Below are positions 7,687 through 15,128 of a stretch of 34,179 nucleotides of DNA, piece after piece. Within the stretch, counting starts at the first letter, position 1. Each line of letters begins with the position of its first letter. A model generated the notes under the pieces. The model was not told the DNA's origin and ran no database searches. It was given only the letters and a program-made list of their open reading frames with translations. The stretch comes from Chloroflexota bacterium (GTDB taxonomy: Bacteria > Chloroflexota > Anaerolineae > Aggregatilineales > Phototrophicaceae): the NCBI GenBank assembly GCA_009840575.1, contig VXNO01000102.1:1-34179 (forward strand), in the 5' to 3' direction. The translations under genes were made by a program, and so were the position numbers.

Positions 7687-8916
7687 ATGAAAGTTCTGCT
7701 GCTTTCGATCTCCGACCGCATCGGTGGCGCGGCTATTGGCGCGTATCGCTTGCATCGCGCCTTGCGGAAAGCTCGCATCGATAGCCAGATGCTCGTCCTC
7801 TACAAGGCGACTGCCGACCCGACTGTGCACAGGCTGGCGGCGCAGCTCGGCTTTGTCGCTCGGGCGCGGCGGCGTCTGGCGGAAAAGCGGCATGCGCAGC
7901 GACTTCGCGGCAACCCCCGCGCGCCCCATAGCGACCACTGGAGCCTGAACCTGTTTGATTATCCCATCGCGGAGGTCATCAATCGCTTCGCCGCCGATAT
8001 TGTGCATCTGCATTGGGTGGGCGATAACTTCTTGCCTCTCAGCCAGTTGCCGCTGGTCAACGCGCCGCTGGTCTGCACCTTGCGCGATAACTGGTTTTTC
8101 ACGGGTGGCTGCCATTATTCAGGCGACTGCGCGCGTTTCCGAGCCAGCTGTGGCGATTGCCCGCAGCTGCTAGCCGGCGGCGCAGACGACCTCAGCGCCA
8201 AGGTTTTTCGTCACAAACAGCGCGCCTTCGCCGCTGCCAACATGGCTGTAGTGGCGCTGGGCGATTGGATCGCCAGCCGCGCGCGAGAAAGCGCCTTGCT
8301 GGGGGCGGCGCGCATCGAAGTCATCGGCAACGCTATCGATGGCGACATATTCAAACCGCTGGACCGCGCGCAGGCACGCCATGCCTTGAACCTGCCGCAA
8401 GACAAACGGCTGCTGCTATTCGGCGCGCTGGGCGGGACCAGCGACAAGCGCAAGGGCTTCGCGCATTTGCAAGCGGCGCTGGCGAGGCTTGATGACGAGG
8501 CAGGCATCGAACTGGTGGTTTTCGGCGCGCGGCAGCCAGAAGCGCTAGAACCATCGCTGCCCTTGCATCAGGTCGGGTGGCTGAGGGACGAGCTCAGCCT
8601 GAGCCTGCTCTACAGCGCCTGCGATGTCTTTGCGCTGCCATCGCTGCAAGACACCTCGCCGAAGACAGTCATGGAAGCGCTGGCTTGCGGGACGCCCTGC
8701 GTGGCATTCGCTGGCTCGGGCGCAGCCGATATGATTCGCCCGCCGGGCAATGGCTACCTGGCGCGCCTGGCGGATAGCGATGACCTGCGCGCGGGCATCT
8801 TGTGGGCGCTGTCGAAAGACTGGGATCGCGCCGCGCTGCACAAAGAAATCATCGCCCACTATAGCGAAACGTCTATCGCCCGCCAGCACATTCAACTCTA
8901 CCAGTCGCTGCTATGA
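7687..8916 (+). CDS. GT4-family glycosyltransferase with Cys-rich WcaC-like motif
   Basis: The 409-residue protein begins MKVLLLSISDRIGGAAIGAY, a GT-B N-terminal fold. Residues 132-158 contain LRDNWFFTGGCHYSGDC followed by CGDC, giving Cys142, 148, 155 and 158. This motif is characteristic of glycosyltransferases resembling WcaC of colanic acid synthesis and may bind metal. The C-terminal half has SPKTVMEALACGTPCVAF, the GT4 nucleotide-sugar region with its conserved Glu. It probably adds a sugar to a lipid-linked or exported polysaccharide at the cytoplasmic face of the membrane. The next gene overlaps by 4 nt (ATGA), so the two glycosyltransferases are co-translated. Donor and acceptor cannot be inferred. 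Confidence 0.85.
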   Translation: MKVLLLSISDRIGGAAIGAYRLHRALRKARIDSQMLVLYKATADPTVHRLAAQLGFVARARRRLAEKRHAQRLRGNPRAPHSDHWSLNLFDYPIAEVINRFAADIVHLHWVGDNFLPLSQLPLVNAPLVCTLRDNWFFTGGCHYSGDCARFRASCGDCPQLLAGGADDLSAKVFRHKQRAFAAANMAVVALGDWIASRARESALLGAARIEVIGNAIDGDIFKPLDRAQARHALNLPQDKRLLLFGALGGTSDKRKGFAHLQAALARLDDEAGIELVVFGARQPEALEPSLPLHQVGWLRDELSLSLLYSACDVFALPSLQDTSPKTVMEALACGTPCVAFAGSGAADMIRPPGNGYLARLADSDDLRAGILWALSKDWDRAALHKEIIAHYSETSIARQHIQLYQSLL

Positions 8917-9965
8917 GCGACTTGCCCCGCATCAGCTTCGGCATGATCGTGCTGAATGGCGAGCCATTTTTGCGCTACAACCTGCGTGCGCTCTACCCTT
9001 TCGCCCATGAGATCATCGTGGTAGAAGGCGCTGTGCCAGCCGCCCGCCATATCGCCAGCGCCGATGGTCATTCGCGCGATAGCACCTTGCAAGCCCTGCG
9101 CGACTTCCAAGCCAGCGAAGACCCGCAGGGAAAGCTGCGCATCATCACCCGCGACGGCTTTTGGAGCGAAAAAGACGCCATGTCGCAAGCCTATGCAGCC
9201 CAGGCGACGGGCGATTACCTGTGGCAGGTCGATGTCGATGAGTTCTATCAGCCAGCCGATATGCGCGCTGTCTGCGCCCTGCTGCGGGACGAGCCGGCGA
9301 TTGGCGCGGTGTCTTTCAACACGTTGACCTTTTGGGGCGCGCCACAGTATCGCGTGGATAGCTGGTACAAGCGGCGCGGCGCAAAAGAATATCACCGCTT
9401 GTTCAAGTGGGGCGCTGGCTACCAATATACGACGCACCGTCCGCCGACTGTGCTGGATGCGCAGGGGCGGGACTTGCGCGCGCGGCCTTGGATTCGCGGC
9501 GATAAGCTGGCGGCACGGGGCATATTTCTCTATCATTATTCGCTGCTGCTGCCCCGCCAGGTGCGCGAAAAATGCGACTATTACAGCCGCGCCGACTGGG
9601 CAAAACGAGCCGACGCGCGCCGCTGGGCGGAAGAAGCCTGGTTCGGGCTGCGCCGCCCCTACCACGCGCACAATGTCGCCGACTATCCCGGCTGTCTGTA
9701 TCGTTATACGGGCAAGCATCCGCCGCAAATGCAAGCCATGTGGCGCGATTTGTGTGCCGATGAATCGGGAGAAGAACTGCGCCGCGCCGACGATATCGAG
9801 GCGCTGCTGAGCTCGCGGACTTATCAGCTGGGTCGGGCGCTGGTGATGCGCGCGGACCGACCGGCTTTGTGGCGCAGGACTGGCTGGATGCGGCTGACGG
9901 GCTGGCTGGCGCGACGGCTGCCGGACGCGGTCAAACGTCGGCTGCGGCGTGCTACCCATCATTGA
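8913..9965 (+). CDS. GT2-like glycosyltransferase
   Basis: This 350-residue protein begins MSDLPRISFGMIVLNGEPF, the GT-A N-terminus typical of family 2 enzymes. WQVDVDEFY near residue 107 has the DxD-type metal and nucleotide-sugar site. A basic C-terminus (RRTGWMRLTGWLARR) could associate with the membrane, but no clear transmembrane span is present. The stop of the preceding GT4 gene overlaps this start by 4 nt, indicating one operon and a shared pathway, probably cell-surface polysaccharide or glycoprotein decoration. The sugar specificity is unknown. Confidence 0.75.
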   Translation: MSDLPRISFGMIVLNGEPFLRYNLRALYPFAHEIIVVEGAVPAARHIASADGHSRDSTLQALRDFQASEDPQGKLRIITRDGFWSEKDAMSQAYAAQATGDYLWQVDVDEFYQPADMRAVCALLRDEPAIGAVSFNTLTFWGAPQYRVDSWYKRRGAKEYHRLFKWGAGYQYTTHRPPTVLDAQGRDLRARPWIRGDKLAARGIFLYHYSLLLPRQVREKCDYYSRADWAKRADARRWAEEAWFGLRRPYHAHNVADYPGCLYRYTGKHPPQMQAMWRDLCADESGEELRRADDIEALLSSRTYQLGRALVMRADRPALWRRTGWMRLTGWLARRLPDAVKRRLRRATHH

Positions 9966-9984
9966 TTGATTCCACTTAAAGAAG

Positions 9985-10219
9985 AAGGCAATGTAGGGGC
10001 GAGGCGATGACTCGCTCATTCAAACTAAGCCCCTGCCGGCAAATTTGGAAGCAAAATACACGCGAATATGCTGGAATTATCTGGCGAGCGGTTGACAAAT
10101 TGCCGTTACAGCCGAAGATTTCGCATGAATCCACAGCGCAAAATCTCTGCTTTTCTCTCGGTGTACTCCTTAAACTCGGCGCACTCGATGGTAAAACATT
10201 TGATACGATTGCCCTGATG
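9985..10219. repeat. Long copy of the dispersed repeat, 3-prime of the GT operon
   Basis: The 336-nt gap 9966-10301 has no credible gene. It starts with AAGGCAAT, then a GTAGGGGCGAGGCGATGACT module. A block at 10048-10167 aligns with 11790-11910. The copy ends CTCGGCGCACTCGATGGT, then AAAACATTTGATACGATTGC and CCTG. A 102-codon reading frame through it is repeat DNA and has no protein-like features. Confidence 0.8.
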
Positions 10220-10258
10220 ACAACGGCGCATGCCCTACATTTTCCGCGCAGAGTCGGC

Positions 10259-10264
10259 TATCAT
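10259..10264 (+). promoter_or_regulatory. Possible -10 box upstream of the aminotransferase
   Basis: TATCAT lies 37 nt before the ATG at 10302, immediately after the end of the repeat copy. No strong -35 is visible. Confidence 0.3.
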
Positions 10265-10301
10265 GCGCCTATACACGAGCCGAGCCAGCGAGAAGAGCGC
10301 C

Positions 10302-11657
10302 ATGAGCCGATATGATCACGCCAACTTGATCGAGCAAGACAAACGTCAGTTGCATCCGCTGCATCATCCTTCACGCGCCGAGAACCCAGCCATGGTGACC
10401 AGCGGCGAGGGCGTCTGGCTGCACACCAGCGATGGCGCGCGCATCCTCGATGGCATGGCGGGCTTGTGGAATGTCAACATCGGCTATGGCAGCCGCGAAT
10501 TGCCCAAAGTCGCTTATGAGCAGATGTTGGAATTGGCTTACACTAGCGGCTTTGCGGGTATGAGCAACCCGCCTTCCGCTCAACTGGCGGACAAGCTGGC
10601 GGGCTTCTTCCGCCCCAATATGAACTTCACTTACTTCACATCGGGAGGCAGCGAAGCCAGCGACACCTCGTTTAAGACGGCGCGCTTTTATTGGCGGCAA
10701 CTGGGCAAGCCCGCCAAGACCAAGATCATCTCGCGGTTGAACGGCTATCACGGCATCACCATGGCCGCCATGAGCGCCACTGGCATCAGCAAATATCATA
10801 CGATGTTCGGGCCGCTGGTGGATGGCTTCATCCATATCCCCGACCCCAACGCCTATCGCTATGCCGGCGAACTTGCAGCGGGCGAGACTGTGGCGCGGGC
10901 GGCGGCGCGAGCCCTGGCGCAGACTATCGAGCGCGAAGGGGCGGATACCATCGCCGCTTTCATCGCCGAACCGGTGCAAGGCGCGGGCGGCCTGGTCCTG
11001 CCGGATGCGGGCTACTTCGACCTGGTCGGGCAGATCTGCCGCGACAACGATGTGTTGCTGATCGTCGATGAGGTGATTTGCGGCTTCGGGCGCACGGGCA
11101 ACTGGTTCGGCAGCGACGAATATGGCATATCGCCCGATATCATGCAATTCGCCAAAGGCGTAACCAGCGGCTATATCCCCCTGGGCGGCATGCAAGTTAC
11201 CGACGAGATCCGCGATGTGATATTGAATGCGCCGGCAGATGAAAGCTGGATGCACGGCTATACCTACAGCGGCCATGCGGCGGCTTGCGCGGTGGGCATC
11301 GCCAATATCGACATCATCGAGCGCGACGACCTGGTCGGCAACAGCCAGCGGATGGGCGCGCGGCTGCTGCAGGGCTTGCAGGGGCTGGTCGATGAATTCC
11401 CCAATATCGACAATGCGCGCGGCGTCGGGCTGATCGCCGGCATCGATGTGGTGCAGAGCAAAGCCGGGCGCGAGGCCGATTATGACCTTGCCAATGCCAT
11501 CAGCGATAGAGCCATGGAACTGGGCTTGCGCGCGCGACCCCTGGGCGGGACGATTGCCTTTTCGCCGCCGCTGTGCATCAGCGCCGAAGAAGTCGATATC
11601 GTCATCGAGACGATGGGCGAGGCGATTGCGTGGGCGAGTGCCATTGGGAATGCGTAG
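10302..11657 (+). CDS. Class III omega-aminotransferase, PLP-dependent
   Basis: The 451-residue enzyme starts MSRYDHANLIEQDKRQLHPL. It contains FTSGGSEASD (residues 112-121, phosphate binding), IVDEVICGFGRTG (D256, cofactor ring nitrogen) and QFAKGVTSGYIPLGG with K285 as the Schiff-base lysine. The whole length and the MHGYTYSGHAAACAVG segment resemble omega-aminotransferases acting on beta-alanine, putrescine or related amines with pyruvate or 2-oxoglutarate as acceptor. The exact substrate is not visible. The open frame continues upstream to 10230 into promoter-like DNA, so the ATG at 10302 is preferred. It is flanked on both sides by long repeat copies and is probably monocistronic. Confidence 0.88.
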   Translation: MSRYDHANLIEQDKRQLHPLHHPSRAENPAMVTSGEGVWLHTSDGARILDGMAGLWNVNIGYGSRELPKVAYEQMLELAYTSGFAGMSNPPSAQLADKLAGFFRPNMNFTYFTSGGSEASDTSFKTARFYWRQLGKPAKTKIISRLNGYHGITMAAMSATGISKYHTMFGPLVDGFIHIPDPNAYRYAGELAAGETVARAAARALAQTIEREGADTIAAFIAEPVQGAGGLVLPDAGYFDLVGQICRDNDVLLIVDEVICGFGRTGNWFGSDEYGISPDIMQFAKGVTSGYIPLGGMQVTDEIRDVILNAPADESWMHGYTYSGHAAACAVGIANIDIIERDDLVGNSQRMGARLLQGLQGLVDEFPNIDNARGVGLIAGIDVVQSKAGREADYDLANAISDRAMELGLRARPLGGTIAFSPPLCISAEEVDIVIETMGEAIAWASAIGNA

Positions 11658-11670
11658 CCCCAGCTAGTCC

Positions 11671-11984
11671 GAGTCGCCAGGCAGGGCAATCGCATCAAAA
11701 TAGTTTTGCCACAGAGACACAGAGCTTTGGTGTAGGGGACAGGCGGTGACTCGCCCGTTTAAACCCCCTCGGCCCCCCGACAAGCCAGGGGAAGCAAAGT
11801 ACGCGCGCAGATTCTGGATTTATCTAGCGAAGGGCTTGTCAGGTTGCCGTTACAGTCAACGATTTCGCGTGGATCCACACCGTAAACCTTTATTTTCCTC
11901 TCGGTGTACTTGGTGGTAAGGAGTTCGGTACGGTGTTTATTTACAGAGCTTCATTCTGATGCGATTGCCTTGAGTCGCCAGGCA
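11671..11984. mobile_element. MITE-like element with 13-bp inverted repeats and 13-bp flanking direct repeats
   Basis: GAGTCGCCAGGCA occurs perfectly at 11671-11683 and again at 11972-11984. Just inside are perfect inverted repeats: GGCAATCGCATCA at 11685-11697 and its complement at 11957-11969. The interior holds a CACAGAGACACAGAG module, a GTAGGGGACAGGCGGTGACT module and a block (11790-11910) that aligns with 10048-10167. There is no coding capacity. The architecture fits a non-autonomous transposable element with target duplication. A 13-bp duplication is long, so recombination between repeats is an alternative. It fills most of the 397-nt gap before the GNAT gene. Confidence 0.6.
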
Positions 11985-12015
11985 AAGCCTCTGTGCCAGA
12001 TGCCCGGAGTGCGGT

Positions 12016-12021
12016 TACAAT
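12016..12021 (+). promoter_or_regulatory. -10 box of the GNAT-DUF58 operon
   Basis: TACAAT lies 33 nt before the ATG at 12055. TGTGCC, from a trailing CCTCTGTGCC repeat piece, sits 18 nt upstream of it, and the same combination precedes the gene at 30420. Confidence 0.45.
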
Positions 12022-12054
12022 ACGCCCTAACTCGTCCGCTAGCCGGTGCGCGCC

Positions 12055-12594
12055 ATGCCAGCCATTGAACTTGTCGAGCTTGCTTCCTTCCGTGACTTTG
12101 TGGCGCTGTCCGCCGTGCGCGTGCAGCCCGCCCAGCGCGGCTTCACCAAGCATTGGCTGCTCACTTACTTGCAGTCGCGTCATCCAGCCGTAAGCACCTA
12201 CAGCGTGCAGGTGGCGGGAGATTTGGTCGGCTTCGTCATGCTGATTCATGCCGAAAACCCCACCCAGTGGATCATCGAGCGCCTCACGATTGACCGCGAC
12301 CATCAGCGCCAAGGCGTCGGCTATGGGGTCGCTGACCGCCTCATCGACATGATACACGGCTTTGAAAACAGCGAGATGGTCATCGCGCGCTATGACCCCA
12401 AGAACGAAGCGGCGCGCGAGCTCTTCGCCAGGCTGAACTTTGTCGAGCGGGAAGAGATGTTTCGCGGACGCAAAATCGCCTTGCTTGAATTTGAATTTGA
12501 AGAGGCAGGCGACGCAGAATCAGACGATGCCGACGACTCGGATGACGAAATCGCCGCCGCCGATACTGACGATGACGACGACGAGCGGGGCTAG
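12055..12594 (+). CDS. GNAT-family N-acetyltransferase with acidic tail
   Basis: The 179-residue protein shows the GNAT core: a beta-4 strand WIIERLTID, then the acetyl-CoA pyrophosphate loop RQGVGYG at residues 85-91, and NEAARELFARLNFV (residues 117-130). It probably acetylates a small amine, polyamine-type amino group or protein N-terminus; the acceptor is unknown. Residues about 150-179 form a very acidic tail (DDADDSDDE and later DDDDDERG), which is unusual for a small GNAT and may bind a basic partner. An in-frame GTG at 12046 is an alternative start. DUF58 follows after 2 nt, so the genes are almost certainly co-transcribed. Confidence 0.8.
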   Translation: MPAIELVELASFRDFVALSAVRVQPAQRGFTKHWLLTYLQSRHPAVSTYSVQVAGDLVGFVMLIHAENPTQWIIERLTIDRDHQRQGVGYGVADRLIDMIHGFENSEMVIARYDPKNEAARELFARLNFVEREEMFRGRKIALLEFEFEEAGDAESDDADDSDDEIAAADTDDDDDERG

Positions 12595-12596
12595 CC

Positions 12597-13499
12597 ATGG
12601 CGCAGCCGCCCAGCCTCCTGCCCGAGCTTGTCCGCCGCCGCCTTGAGCCGCTTATGTTGGTGGCGCGGGCGGTGCGGGCTGGCGCGGTCAAAGGTGACCG
12701 CCGCTCAATCAAGCGCGGCACCAGCATAGAGTTCGCCGACTATCGCAACTATGCGGCTGGCGATGACCTGCGCCAGTTGGACTGGAATATCTACGCGCGC
12801 CTGGAGCGACCCTATATCAAGCTGCTCGAAGATGAAGAAGACCTGGCTGTGCACATCCTGCTTGACGCGTCCGCCAGCATGGACTTCCCCGCGGCTGGCC
12901 TGCCCGACCAGCACAAGCTGCTTTTTGCCAAGCGCATCGCGGCTGGGCTGGCATACCTGGCGCTGACCAGTGGCGACAGGCTGACTGTGGCGGCATTGCG
13001 GGCTGGCGCGCCACGTCAATTTGGTCCTGCGCGCGGCCGAGCGCAGAGCCTGCGTATGCTGCATTTTCTGGGGCAGGTCGGCACGGATGGCATGGTGAAT
13101 CTGGACGCGGCGCTGGCCGAGTTTGCCCAGCGCGCTCGTCCGGGCTTGACGCTACTCATCAGCGATATGTTTTCGCTGGACGGGCAATACCGCGATGGCT
13201 TGAATGCGCTATTGAGCCGCGGGCACGAGGTGGCGATTGTGCATGTGCTGGCGCGCGAAGAGCTAGAGCCGCAGGTAACGGGCGACCTGAGCCTGGTCGA
13301 TGTAGAAACGACCCTGCAGCAAGAAGTTACGCTGGATGGCGCGATGCTGGCGGTGTATCAGCGACGGCTGCAAAGCTGGCGTGATGAACTGCGCGCGGAC
13401 TGTCGGCGGCGCGGCGCGCATTACTTCCCGCTGGTTACAGACGCGGCTTGGGAAAGTCTGATTTTGCGGGATATGCGCCGGGCGGGCTTGGTCAAGTAG
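12597..13499 (+). CDS. DUF58 protein with VWA-like domain
   Basis: The 300-residue protein carries the DUF58 signature RGTSIEFADYRNYAAGDD at residues 40-57, then LRQLDWN. A VWA-like strand ending in the MIDAS motif DASASM (90-95) follows. LTLLISDMFS about 90 residues later is the second metal-loop region. DUF58 proteins often work with MoxR-type AAA+ ATPases in chaperone or envelope functions, but no moxR is present here. No transmembrane segment is visible, unlike larger DUF58 proteins. It starts 2 nt after the GNAT stop. Its end overlaps the convergent DUF2442 gene by 8 nt. Confidence 0.85.
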   Translation: MAQPPSLLPELVRRRLEPLMLVARAVRAGAVKGDRRSIKRGTSIEFADYRNYAAGDDLRQLDWNIYARLERPYIKLLEDEEDLAVHILLDASASMDFPAAGLPDQHKLLFAKRIAAGLAYLALTSGDRLTVAALRAGAPRQFGPARGRAQSLRMLHFLGQVGTDGMVNLDAALAEFAQRARPGLTLLISDMFSLDGQYRDGLNALLSRGHEVAIVHVLAREELEPQVTGDLSLVDVETTLQQEVTLDGAMLAVYQRRLQSWRDELRADCRRRGAHYFPLVTDAAWESLILRDMRRAGLVK

Positions 13500-13803
13500 T
13501 GGCAGCCAACCGCGCGCCCAAGCTCAATCGAAGTTCTTCCAGGTATTCCCTGGTTGGCGGGATATACAACCCGGATATCATCGCTGTCAAGTCGATGCCG
13601 TCGTCAATGTCGTCCCAATATATGGACAGCCCATAGAGGCGATAGTTCTCCTTCTCAGCATCTGTGGCGGCTTCCAGCAATGGAAAAAAATGCAGCGGCA
13701 CGCCAATGATTCGCCCATCGGCCAAGTCTACCATGACATGGGTCTCCGTGAAGCGAAGACCCCGCGCTTCATTTCGCGTTTCGTGAATCACCGGTTCTTG
13801 CAT
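13492..13803 (-). CDS. DUF2442 protein
   Basis: This 103-residue protein has the DUF2442 pattern: a strand with LADGRIIGVPLHFFPLL, then YRLYGLSIYWDDIDDGIDL in the middle. The biochemical role of the family is unknown. It lies 33 nt downstream of a DUF4160 gene on the same strand. The two families often occur side by side and the pair has been suspected to be a toxin-antitoxin-like module, which is unproven. The ATG at 13803 follows GGGGGAT and is preferred to the TTG at 13818. The gene overlaps the DUF58 gene by 8 nt tail to tail. Confidence 0.8.
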   Translation of the reverse strand: MQEPVIHETRNEARGLRFTETHVMVDLADGRIIGVPLHFFPLLEAATDAEKENYRLYGLSIYWDDIDDGIDLTAMISGLYIPPTREYLEELRLSLGARLAATT

Positions 13804-13836
13804 CGCTGTATCCCCCAAGGCACAGTCCGCTTTCGT

Positions 13837-14082
13837 CTACATTATCTTACCGTGGATTCTCTCCCACTCGAAAATGATCGCACCGTGGTTGTCCCGAATA
13901 AGTTGACGGATCTTGCGCAGTTCTCGATTTGAGAAGCCGTAATTCATCGTTATGCGAAGCGTATAGAGGTAGACGCGAACATGTTGGTTGCCTTTGCGCA
14001 CATGGACATGAGGCGGCGGATGATCGTTGGTATGAATCAAAACATCATAGCCATACCGTTGTCGATGCAGAATGATTACCAT
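13837..14082 (-). CDS. DUF4160 protein
   Basis: The 81-residue protein contains TNDHPPPHVHVRKGNQHVRV (residues about 18-37), the conserved DUF4160 core, and a C-terminal LRKIRQLIRDNHGAIIFEWE helix region. Function is unknown; the clustered His residues might bind metal. It is the first gene of a two-gene unit with DUF2442. There is no obvious Shine-Dalgarno sequence before the ATG at 14082. It ends well before the DUF2442 start, with a 33-nt spacer. Confidence 0.8.
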   Translation of the reverse strand: MVIILHRQRYGYDVLIHTNDHPPPHVHVRKGNQHVRVYLYTLRITMNYGFSNRELRKIRQLIRDNHGAIIFEWERIHGKIM

Positions 14083-14148
14083 TGGCTCGAGACAGTTCGC
14101 TTACAAAAGTTCCATTCGCCTCTGTTCATAGCACAAGCTCGCCTAGCA

Positions 14149-14910
14149 TCATATCGCCACCAGCCCGCCATCCAGCGCCAGCGCGTGCCCTGTCACAAAG
14201 GACGCGGCGTCCGAGCACAGCCAGACCACTGCTGCCGCGATTTCGTCGGCTGTGCCCAGCCTGCCCATGGGGATGGCTCTTGCCATGATGGCCGCCATGC
14301 GCGGGTCCGCCGCCACAGCCGCCTGCACCATGCGCGTATCGGTATAGGCGGGGCAGACAGCATTGATGCGCAAGCCCGCCCGCGCATAATCCAGCGCTGC
14401 CGACTTGGTAATGCCGACCACCGCGTGCTTGCTGGCTGTGTAGGCGGCTGCTTTGGGCGCGCCAATCAAGCCAGCCACAGATGCCATGTTGACAATCGCG
14501 CCGCTACCTTGCGCGAGCATGGCATCCAGCTCGGCTTTCATGCAATGCCATAGCCCGCGCAGGTTCACCGCCAGCACAGCATCCAACATCTCGTCACCGG
14601 CTTCATGCAAGCGATGCTCAAAAGAGCCAGCGATGCCCGCGTTATTGACCGCTGCGTCCAGACGCCCGTATTCCGCCAACGTCGCCACGACCATCGCTCG
14701 CGTTTGCTCTGCTTGGCGCACATCACAAAGCGCAAAAAATGCCCGCCCGCCGGTATCAAGTATCTGTCTGACGGTACCTTCGCCGCCTGCCGAGTCGATA
14801 TCAGCGACGCAGACAGCCGCGCCTGCTTGCGCCAAAGCCAATGCGCTGGCTCGACCGATGCCATGCGCCGCGCCCGTAACCAGCGCCACCTTGCCAATCA
14901 TTTCCGCCAT
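14149..14910 (-). CDS. Short-chain dehydrogenase/reductase (SDR)
   Basis: The 253-residue protein has TGAAHGIG (residues 12-19) for NAD(P) binding and NNAG (89-92). The catalytic triad is S144 in NMASVAGL with Y157 and K161 in YTASK. A C-terminal FVTGHALALDGG segment is typical of classical SDRs. D37 in VADID at the end of beta-2 suggests NAD preference. It oxidises or reduces an alcohol/ketone of unknown identity. GCAGGAG upstream of the ATG at 14910 is a good ribosome-binding site. It is divergent from the Rieske oxygenase gene, with a repeat copy between them. Confidence 0.9.
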   Translation of the reverse strand: MAEMIGKVALVTGAAHGIGRASALALAQAGAAVCVADIDSAGGEGTVRQILDTGGRAFFALCDVRQAEQTRAMVVATLAEYGRLDAAVNNAGIAGSFEHRLHEAGDEMLDAVLAVNLRGLWHCMKAELDAMLAQGSGAIVNMASVAGLIGAPKAAAYTASKHAVVGITKSAALDYARAGLRINAVCPAYTDTRMVQAAVAADPRMAAIMARAIPMGRLGTADEIAAAVVWLCSDAASFVTGHALALDGGLVAI

Positions 14911-15000
14911 GTTCGCGCTCCTGCCTAGTCTCGAAATTCTCTATCACAAAGGTACACGAGACCTGTCCGATTCTGCATCCCCTCGCTGCGCCCCCTTTTT

Positions 15001-15043
15001 TCTCGGCGCACTCGGTGGTTAAACATTTGATGCGGTTGCCCTG
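15001..15043. repeat. Dispersed repeat, conserved right end
   Basis: TCTCGGCGCACTCGGTGGTT is followed by AAACATTTGATGCGGTTGCC and CTGG. The same end occurs at 10202-10219 and 23289-23310. The 218-nt gap 14911-15128 otherwise holds only a promoter for the Rieske gene. Confidence 0.75.
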
Positions 15044-15089
15044 GCACGGCAGGCGCATGCGGCAATATCGATTGCCGGCGCGCTTGTGC

Positions 15090-15095
15090 TACAAT
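15090..15095 (+). promoter_or_regulatory. -10 box of the Rieske oxygenase gene
   Basis: TACAAT lies 33 nt before the ATG at 15129. GAAGG about 8 nt before the ATG is a usable ribosome-binding site, so this transcript has a leader. No clear -35 is seen. Confidence 0.4.
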
Positions 15096-15128
15096 CGTAG
15101 CGACACGGTCAGTTTGAAGGTTATCTCC

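Noticed and set aside
10007..10315. 102-codon open frame before the aminotransferase
   Set aside because: It runs through the dispersed repeat, has no ribosome site and no protein-like pattern.
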